25,707 nt of DNA from Pseudomonadota bacterium. Lineage in GTDB: Bacteria > Pseudomonadota > Gammaproteobacteria > Pseudomonadales > Oleiphilaceae. The notes under the pieces are model-generated. The model saw nothing but the letters and a program-made list of their open reading frames with translations. It did no database searches and was not told the origin of the DNA. The position numbers were made by a program, and so were the translations under genes. Positions 1-4,616 of this stretch are shown here, in pieces. Within the stretch, counting starts at the first letter, position 1; every line of letters begins with the position of its first letter. Location: the NCBI GenBank assembly GCA_023430625.1, contig JAEZAA010000191.1, positions 1 through 25,707 on the forward strand, read 5' to 3'.

Positions 1-1
1 C

Positions 2-139
2 CTCTCCCCCCAGACCATTCGGATTCAGCCCGTTAATGTGGGTCAATATAGCCTGACCTTTCTCAACGGTCCGACGGAACGTTATACGAGCATTGCGCAA
101 CAACTCGAGGACGCGGTTTCCAAACTACCCGCCAAGTAA
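2..139 (+). CDS. C-terminal tail of an unrecognised protein (5' end outside window)
   Basis: An open frame enters from the left edge and ends with TAA at 137-139, giving 45 residues ending in SKLPAK. It alternates hydrophobic and polar residues and finishes with an amphipathic stretch (SIAQQLEDAVSKL). No start codon or diagnostic motif lies in the window, so the family cannot be named. No convincing intrinsic terminator follows it directly. The frame is short and could be fortuitous, but its position before a clear intergenic region and its lack of stops favour a real gene end. Confidence 0.5.
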   Translation, partial: LSPQTIRIQPVNVGQYSLTFLNGPTERYTSIAQQLEDAVSKLPAK

Positions 140-489
140 GCAATTAGGGGCTTTAAGGTGGCAAGGCACGATCAGGGAAACTCTCTTCGCCTGTCTTTTT
201 TGTAACGTTTTGTTTAAAAAAAACAAAAACGCTATACAATGCGCCCGCCGATGACCTCGGACTGCAGGACGTAGCTCATTCTGCCTGGGTGACGAAAGAA
301 AACTCCAAAACCCATCAATACACAGGTATTACTTCGTCAGGGTTGGCTTTTTGCCAAAGAAGCCCGGCAGACGCTCAATCTACAACCAGCACTTAGATCC
401 TTTCGGATACAACCACCCATGCGGAACGGCTAGTTTCGTTTGTCGGTACAAATCTCAAATTGCACAGCCTCAAGGATAGGGCACAAGCC
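140..489 (+). other. Intergenic region with possible promoter and structured leader of the lipoprotein gene
   Basis: These 350 bases hold no credible gene. An AT-rich block at 204-231 is a near-perfect inverted repeat (CGTTTTGTTT facing AAACAAAAACG). Just after it is a TATACAAT box (233-240). Further on, TGACGAA (about 291-297) and TTCGTCA (about 333-339) are complementary, and TTGGC-ttttt-GCCAA forms a small hairpin near 345-359. The stretch therefore looks like a promoter followed by a roughly 245-nt structured 5' leader for the lipoprotein at 490. An independent small RNA ending near 356 is an alternative. The pairing was read by eye only. Confidence 0.35.
210..240 (+). promoter_or_regulatory. 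Candidate sigma70-type promoter upstream of the lipoprotein gene
   Basis: TTGTTT at 210-215 is followed after exactly 17 bases by TATACA at 233-238; the overlapping TACAAT at 235-240 matches the -10 consensus better. A GC-rich stretch (GCGCCCGCC) follows immediately, as in discriminators of growth-regulated promoters. The -35 lies inside the AT-rich inverted repeat at 204-231, so a regulator or DNA curvature could act here. Transcription would start near 246. Confidence 0.35.
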
Positions 490-1668
490 ATGCACACCGT
501 CTTTTTTTCACGTCGCCAAAGGTTCCCGCTCGCGCCCAATCTACTTCTCCTCGCGACTTTCCTGGCGCTAAGCGGATGCACCAACGACAGCCCGAGCAAA
601 TCCCTCGCACCCGCCGCGACTGGACAGGACGCACGAGCCCCTGCCTTGACGGCTAATCCCGAAGGAGTCCCCAAGGTAGATGCTGGTGCCAACCAGCTCG
701 CCGATCCCCAAGTCATTGTGACGCTATCCGGCAGCGCATCCGCAGCCGACGATGCCAGCGTAGAAGATATTCACTGGACCCAGATCAGCGGACCAGCCGT
801 TACCTTGGCCCATACGGATCAATTGACCACAAGCTTCAGCACACCCGTTACGGAAATGTCTGAGCAGTTGGTGTTCCGCCTATCGGTTTTCGACAACCTG
901 GGCCGAGCCAACGCCGATCAAACTTTCGTGACCATCCAGCCCTTCGATAGTGCCCTGCGGGTGGAAGGAGAAACGGTTCCAGAAGGCGAAGGTAGGGGCA
1001 TTTTTCTCCTGACGCTCACGCAAACCCATCAGTACCCGGTCACCCTGCACTATCGCACCGTGGATGGAAGCGCCAAAGCTGGAGAAGACTATATTGCGGC
1101 ATCCGGAGCAGTCACCATACCCGCCGGAGAGACAGAAGCACGGGTGCCTGTCAGCATCCTGACCGACGACATCCCCGAGTCGGACGAAACTCTCTATCTC
1201 GTAGTGGCCGCCGACGGCATTGGGACAAGTGCCGCATCCGTGGGCACGCTTGTCATCACAGGCTCATCCGACGCCACTGACGGCGCTGGAGACCAGGACG
1301 ACTTAGTTGGCCAGCGTGGAATCGTCCGGGTCAATCTTGAATGGCCAGACGACGAAAACGATCTCGACATTCATGTTTTCGACCCCTGTGGCAACCAAAT
1401 CTATTACGGTTCTCGTGAAGCAACCTGCCAAGATACCGTCGGTACGTTGGATGTGGACAACATCGACGAAGGAGTAACTGATCCCGTTGAGAACATTTAC
1501 TGGAATCCTTCAGCTCCCCAGGGCGAGTTCAGGATCGTGCTCAGCTATGCTGGCGGCAATGGGCCCTCCGACTATGTAATCACTGCCTTTTACGGCGACC
1601 AAAGCCGGGTCTTCAGCGGAACAATTGAGGTCGGCGAAAGCAGGGAAATTTTTTCCTTTACCTATTGA
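490..1668 (+). CDS. Multidomain surface lipoprotein: Ig/PKD-like, Calx-beta and DUF2135-like domains
   Basis: A 392-residue predicted lipoprotein. The ATG at 490 is preferred over an in-frame TTG at 460 because it gives a compact signal peptide: basic RRQR, a Leu-rich core and lipobox L-S-G-C with the lipidated Cys at residue 30; AGGG at 478-481 may be the ribosome-binding site. After a linker, residues about 61-150 resemble a PKD/REJ Ig-like fold (VDAGANQ, then WTQISGPAVTL). Residues about 155-255 are Calx-beta-like (VPEGEG, TVDGSAKAGEDY, IPESDE). Residues about 277-392 resemble the DUF2135/YfaP-type beta domain (DIHVFDPCGNQIYYG), with Cys300 and Cys313 placed to form a disulfide. No catalytic motif is seen. 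The acidic loops suggest calcium binding, and an envelope-associated adhesive or scaffolding role is inferred. It stands alone, not obviously in an operon. Confidence 0.75.
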   Translation: MHTVFFSRRQRFPLAPNLLLLATFLALSGCTNDSPSKSLAPAATGQDARAPALTANPEGVPKVDAGANQLADPQVIVTLSGSASAADDASVEDIHWTQISGPAVTLAHTDQLTTSFSTPVTEMSEQLVFRLSVFDNLGRANADQTFVTIQPFDSALRVEGETVPEGEGRGIFLLTLTQTHQYPVTLHYRTVDGSAKAGEDYIAASGAVTIPAGETEARVPVSILTDDIPESDETLYLVVAADGIGTSAASVGTLVITGSSDATDGAGDQDDLVGQRGIVRVNLEWPDDENDLDIHVFDPCGNQIYYGSREATCQDTVGTLDVDNIDEGVTDPVENIYWNPSAPQGEFRIVLSYAGGNGPSDYVITAFYGDQSRVFSGTIEVGESREIFSFTY

Positions 1669-2030
1669 ACGCGACAGCCGTCAATCATAGCAGCGTCTCT
1701 CCAGCGGCGGGACCTCTCTGAGGTTCCGCAGGGGCAGTTGGATGCGATTAGCCAGGATGACTATGGGTATCAGGAAACCCGGCGGTGCGACACCTGCACA
1801 GTGGTGTGACTCCCAGGGAGAGATCTGGACCACTTCCCGTTTCATCCCCCTCTAATCATTTCCCCACCTTCCAAGCCATAGGCGAATGTCTGCCTTAACG
1901 ATCAGGCCAGCAATTTCTCCAGATAGAGCCACAACCACGCCTCATGCATCCGGGAAAATCATGATTGGCATACGTTTGTCAAAGTCTCTTAATAGACAAA
2001 AATAATTTATTTGTTTATGCTAAGACCCAA
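1669..2030. other. Intergenic region between lipoprotein gene and toxin-antitoxin pair
   Basis: No convincing gene is seen. A hairpin at about 1706-1728 (GCGGGACCTC, loop TCT, GAGGTTCCGC; one G-T pair) lies shortly after the lipoprotein stop but has no T-run. A 37-codon ORF at 1742-1855 has no ribosome-binding site or recognisable motif. From about 1960 the composition becomes strongly AT-rich; this part is the antitoxin promoter and operator region, annotated separately. Confidence 0.5.
1965..2014 (+). promoter_or_regulatory. AT-rich promoter/operator region of the toxin-antitoxin operon
   Basis: TTGGCA (1965-1970) with CTTAAT (1988-1993), 17 bases apart, is the best sigma70-like pair. Overlapping it are two dyads: TTTGTC (1975-1980) facing GACAAA (1995-2000), and the perfect 13-base palindrome AAATAATTTATTT (2000-2012). 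Antitoxins of the Xre/MbcA type normally bind operator dyads in their own promoter, so these are the natural candidates for autoregulation. The dyads are seen directly; their function is inferred. Confidence 0.4.
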
Positions 2031-2465
2031 ATGACACAAACAAAGCCGAGTGAGATGTCCGCCATGATCACCGCCTCCACGCAGGATCCGAAGCACCAGA
2101 AGCAGGTTGCGAGCATCGGTCTCAAGGCGGTGTTCAACATTCTGGAAAAATGGGGCTGCCAGCCGGAGCAGGTGCAGGCCATCCTGCAGATTTCCCGGCC
2201 TGCCTATTACAAGTACCGCAAGGCGCCCGAGACGGCGAGTCTGACCCATGATCAGGTGGAGCGCCTGAGTTATCTGCTGAATATCCATGCCAGCCTACGC
2301 ATCCTGTTCGAGAATCCGGACAACGTTTACGGCTTCATGGGCATGCAGAACGACAACCCCTTCTTCAACGGTAAATCACCGCTGGAGCTCATCAGCAGCG
2401 GCAGTTTCGCCGCCCTCTATGAGACCTTCCGGCGGATCGATGCCTTGCGGGGCGGCCTCTGGTGA
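2031..2465 (+). CDS. Xre/MbcA/ParS-type antitoxin of a RES toxin-antitoxin pair
   Basis: A 144-residue protein from ATG 2031; an in-frame TTG at 1965 would place translation over the operator and is rejected. The N-terminal half carries a helix-turn-helix-like segment (FNILEKWGCQPEQVQAIL, then ISRPAYYKYRK). The C-terminal half is the toxin-binding domain typical of MbcA/ParS/Xre antitoxins (LSYLLNIHASLRILF, then NPFFNGKSPLELI, ending FRRIDALRGGLW). It should neutralise the downstream toxin and, with it, repress the operon. The stop codon overlaps the toxin start (GTGA), so the two are translationally coupled. A recognisable Shine-Dalgarno is weak (AAGA only). Family assignment is firm; the DNA-binding role is inferred. 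Confidence 0.85.
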   Translation: MTQTKPSEMSAMITASTQDPKHQKQVASIGLKAVFNILEKWGCQPEQVQAILQISRPAYYKYRKAPETASLTHDQVERLSYLLNIHASLRILFENPDNVYGFMGMQNDNPFFNGKSPLELISSGSFAALYETFRRIDALRGGLW

Positions 2466-3193
2466 CGACTCGTTCATCCCCAGCGGATCTTCCGACCCTA
2501 CCCAGTGTCGCGCTGGAGGATCAGACCGGGTTTCGTCTGGTCAATTCCAAGTTTCCGCCCATCAGCCTGTTCGAGGATGTCGCGGACGAGGCAGAGTTTG
2601 ACGCGCTGTACGAACTTCAAGCCCTGACCAATCCCCGCATTCAGACGGAGGTCGGTCAACTGAACCTGCTGAACCGGGAAGAGATTCCCTTTGGCATCCG
2701 GGGCTGCTCCTATGCAGTTGCCCCCTTCACCCACGTCAACCCAGACGGCAGCCGTTTCAGCAACGGCCAGTTCGGCGTGCTGTATCTGGCGGACTACATG
2801 GACACCGCCATCCGGGAGGTGGCCTACCATCAGGAGCAGTACTGGCAGAGAGTTCCCAACCTGAAATATGACCGCTTCCTGTTCCGGGGCCTGCGTGCCC
2901 GCTTTACCGATCAACCAATCCGGAACGCGCGGGTTCTGCCGGCCAATCATCCGATTTACGCCCCCACCGATTATTCCGCCGCACGCCAGTTGGGGCTTGC
3001 CCTGAAAAAATCCGGCGCGGCCGGTATTCAGTACCACTCGGTACGGCAACCTGGCGCCACCTGCTGGGGCCTCTTCTCTCCACGAGGGATAAGCAGCATC
3101 GTGCAGACCGCCCACTATGAATTTATCTGGGATGGCGCCGCGATCCGCAGCATCGGCCGCGTTGTTCTATGCGACGCCGTGAGTGACCTGTAG
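2462..3193 (+). CDS. RES-domain toxin (NAD+-targeting type)
   Basis: A 243-residue protein starting at GTG 2462, overlapping the antitoxin stop by four bases. The RES fold is recognisable in residues about 80-215. The family-naming residues appear as Arg98 in SRFSNGQFGVLYLA, Glu119 in DTAIREVAYH and Ser193 in IQYHSVR. RES toxins (MbcT, the Pseudomonas putida Res toxin, ParT) deplete NAD+ or ADP-ribosylate targets and cause growth arrest when free of antitoxin. At 243 residues it is longer than minimal RES toxins (about 150-190), because of an N-terminal extension of about 75 residues containing FRLVNSKFPPISLFEDV; such extended forms are common. All three residues are present, so it looks active. 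It acts in the cytoplasm. Confidence 0.85.
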   Translation: MTTRSSPADLPTLPSVALEDQTGFRLVNSKFPPISLFEDVADEAEFDALYELQALTNPRIQTEVGQLNLLNREEIPFGIRGCSYAVAPFTHVNPDGSRFSNGQFGVLYLADYMDTAIREVAYHQEQYWQRVPNLKYDRFLFRGLRARFTDQPIRNARVLPANHPIYAPTDYSAARQLGLALKKSGAAGIQYHSVRQPGATCWGLFSPRGISSIVQTAHYEFIWDGAAIRSIGRVVLCDAVSDL

Positions 3194-3379
3194 GCTGACG
3201 CCCCCTCTCTGACTCTGGCCCTGCATTTGCCAGCGTCGGCAGCACAAAAAGCTAACCAGAAATCACGATCCGGAATGGCATCTTGAGGCCCGGATACGCA
3301 TAATTGCGGCCCAGCGTTCGGAACAGACATTCATGTTTGTGCCGGGCTTTGTCATTCATCCAGATAGGATTTAGGAGCC

Positions 3380-4138
3380 ATGATCAATCGAGCCGCGACT
3401 CTTGCGCTTGTTAGTGCGATCGCCGTTTCGCCAGCTGTTGCCCAGGCGGAAACGCTGTTCACGAACACGAGCCTCAGTCTGCTGTACGGCAGCGACTACA
3501 AAGTGGGGGAAGACGACCGGGTTGTGATGACCCTGGAACATGTCAGCGGCCACCACTGGGGTGATCTGTTCTTCTTCGTGGACCGTCTGCAGGCCCAGGG
3601 CGGCGACAACCGAGACAGTGAAATCTACGGCGAGCTGAGCCCGCGGCTGAGCATGAGCTACCTGACCGGCAACAGCCTGAGCTACGGCCCTATCAAGGAC
3701 GTATACCTGGCCGGCACCTATGAGTTCGACACGGTCGAAAACGGCACCAACTTCGACAACTACCTGTACGGGGTAGGCCTGGATTGGTCAGTGCCTGGCT
3801 TCAACTACGTCCAGACTCAACTCTACTACGCGCAAAACGATCTGACCGCTGATGACATCCAGCTCACCCTGGTGTGGGGCCTGCCTTTCGAGATCGGCGC
3901 AACCGCCTGGATGTTTGACGGCTTCATCGACTGGTCCTCAGCCGAGTCGGACCATGCCGCCGAGCTGCACTTCAACCCCCAGCTGAAACTGGACGTCGGC
4001 CACTTCTTCAACAATCCCGGCAAGTTCTATGTGGGTGTCGAGTATTCCTACTGGCACAACAAATTCGGAATTCCGGACTCGCCTGCGTTCGATACCAAGG
4101 AAAACCTGGTCAACGCACTGGTGAAAGTGCACTGGTAA
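3380..4138 (+). CDS. Tsx/OmpK-like outer-membrane channel protein
   Basis: A 252-residue protein with good AGGAG spacing before ATG 3380. Residues 1-23 are a signal peptide ending AVAQA, giving a mature start at Glu24. The mature part matches the nucleoside-specific Tsx/OmpK family: FTNTSLSLLYGSDYK near the start, MTLEHVSGHHWGDLFFFVD, then alternating aromatic beta strands. It ends in VKVHW, an aromatic C-terminus used by the Bam machinery. The family forms small barrels that pass nucleosides, or serve as vibriophage receptor in OmpK. Substrate specificity cannot be read here. It is monocistronic: a strong hairpin lies 15 bases downstream and the next gene has its own promoter. Confidence 0.85.
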   Translation: MINRAATLALVSAIAVSPAVAQAETLFTNTSLSLLYGSDYKVGEDDRVVMTLEHVSGHHWGDLFFFVDRLQAQGGDNRDSEIYGELSPRLSMSYLTGNSLSYGPIKDVYLAGTYEFDTVENGTNFDNYLYGVGLDWSVPGFNYVQTQLYYAQNDLTADDIQLTLVWGLPFEIGATAWMFDGFIDWSSAESDHAAELHFNPQLKLDVGHFFNNPGKFYVGVEYSYWHNKFGIPDSPAFDTKENLVNALVKVHW

Positions 4139-4152
4139 GCCGTCCCATAACC

Positions 4153-4182
4153 CATCTCCCGGAACACAACGTCCGGGAGATG
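4153..4182 (+). terminator. Stem-loop after the Tsx/OmpK-like gene
   Basis: CATCTCCCGGA and TCCGGGAGATG form a perfect 11-bp stem around an 8-base loop. There is no strong T-run on the plus strand, so it may be a weak or Rho-assisted terminator or a 3'-end stabiliser. Confidence 0.55.
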
Positions 4183-4204
4183 CGGTCTACTCCCCGCCCT
4201 AGAT

Positions 4205-4233
4205 TTGCCATTTCATAAAACCAGATATATAGT
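4205..4233 (+). promoter_or_regulatory. nrdAB promoter
   Basis: TTGCCA (4205-4210) and TATAGT (4228-4233) are each one base from the sigma70 consensus and are separated by exactly 17 bases. The predicted transcription start, about 4240, coincides with the first base of riboswitch helix P1. An NrdR-like box covers the -10 element. Confidence 0.65.
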
Positions 4234-4266
4234 GCCTTTACTTTGGTCTGCACCCACATATTGTGG
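4220..4266 (+). promoter_or_regulatory. Tandem NrdR-like boxes
   Basis: Box 1 (4220-4235) matches the NrdR consensus acaCwAtATaTwGtgt at 12 of 16 positions, with a perfect right half ATATATAGTG, and overlaps the -10. Box 2 (4251-4266, core ACATATTGTG) matches at 9 of 16. They are offset by 31 bp (15-bp spacer), the usual geometry of paired NrdR sites. NrdR, an ATP-cone repressor sensing dATP/ATP, would block transcription when dNTPs are plentiful. Box 2 lies in the transcribed leader, where CCCACA-tat-TGTGGG also forms an RNA hairpin. Matching was done by eye. Confidence 0.6.
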
Positions 4267-4453
4267 GAGCGAGAGGGAATCCGGTGTAAATCCGGAACTG
4301 ACGCGCAGCGGTAAAGGGGAACAAAGGCGACTGGAGCATCAGCTCAGGCACTGTTTGCATCGCAAATGGGAAGCCGTCGCCCGAGGCAGCGGAGAGATCC
4401 GGATTATTCCGTCAGAATGATCACTGCCCCTAAGTCCGAAGACCTGCCAAAGT
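4240..4453 (+). promoter_or_regulatory. Cobalamin (B12) riboswitch aptamer upstream of nrdAB
   Basis: Helix P1 is closed by ACTTTGG (4240-4246) and CCAAAGT (4447-4453), perfectly complementary over 214 nt. Inside are the conserved core GGGAATCCGGTG, the element CTGACGCGCAGCGGTAA (very close to the btuB leader of E. coli as I recall it) and the B12 box AAGTCCGAAGACCTGCCA at 4432-4449. L5 is ACGCG at about 4301-4305. Cobalamin binding should switch off the downstream genes; B12 elements before B12-independent nrdAB are known in bacteria that also own a class II, B12-dependent reductase. The family call is very secure; the OFF direction is inferred from the target. Confidence 0.95.
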
Positions 4454-4494
4454 CCTCAGTCCTGCTGAGGAGTTCATGCCTTCGCGACTTGAGG
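4454..4494 (+). promoter_or_regulatory. Candidate riboswitch expression platform
   Basis: Directly after P1, CCTCAG (4454-4459) and CTGAGG (4465-4470) form a hairpin that buries most of a strong Shine-Dalgarno, GAGGAG (4467-4472), of the leader ORF at 4476. A competing hairpin pairs CAT and CCT around 4475-4481 with AGG and ATG at 4492-4499, exposing a loop with CGCG (4483-4486) that is complementary to riboswitch loop L5 (ACGCG); CGCG sits at a similar distance from the B12 box as the btuB kissing loop. No terminator with T-run is present, so translational control is more likely than attenuation. Confidence 0.4.
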
Positions 4495-4616
4495 TGATGG
4501 AGAAGCATTCGAATGCCGTCCGCACGCTTGCCGTGTGGGGCGCGTGCTTGTTCATGGTCGATAGCCTTTGTCGCGAGGGATTCACTCAACGCGATTCAGG
4601 AAATTGCCATGCTTAG
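4476..4616 (+). CDS. Possible 46-residue leader peptide upstream of and overlapping nrdA
   Basis: The ORF begins at ATG 4476, three bases after GAGGAG, and ends with TAG at 4614-4616, eight bases inside nrdA. The product has basic and acidic ends around a short hydrophobic patch (VRTLAVWGACLFMVDSL), with no recognised family. Its ribosome-binding site lies in the riboswitch expression-platform hairpin, and its stop overlaps the nrdA start, the arrangement expected of a coupling leader peptide. It may equally be a chance ORF: the short spacing between Shine-Dalgarno and ATG and the lack of a known homologue keep confidence low. Confidence 0.3.
   Translation: MPSRLEVMEKHSNAVRTLAVWGACLFMVDSLCREGFTQRDSGNCHA

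Noticed and set aside
1742..1855. 37-codon ORF between the lipoprotein and the antitoxin
   Set aside because: No ribosome-binding site, no motif, and no neighbour that suggests a function.
4513..4608. Longer nrdA start at ATG 4513
   Set aside because: The 32 extra residues have no counterpart in the family as I recall it, and ATG 4609 has its own AGGA; however GGAG lies 10 bases before 4513, so it is not fully excluded.
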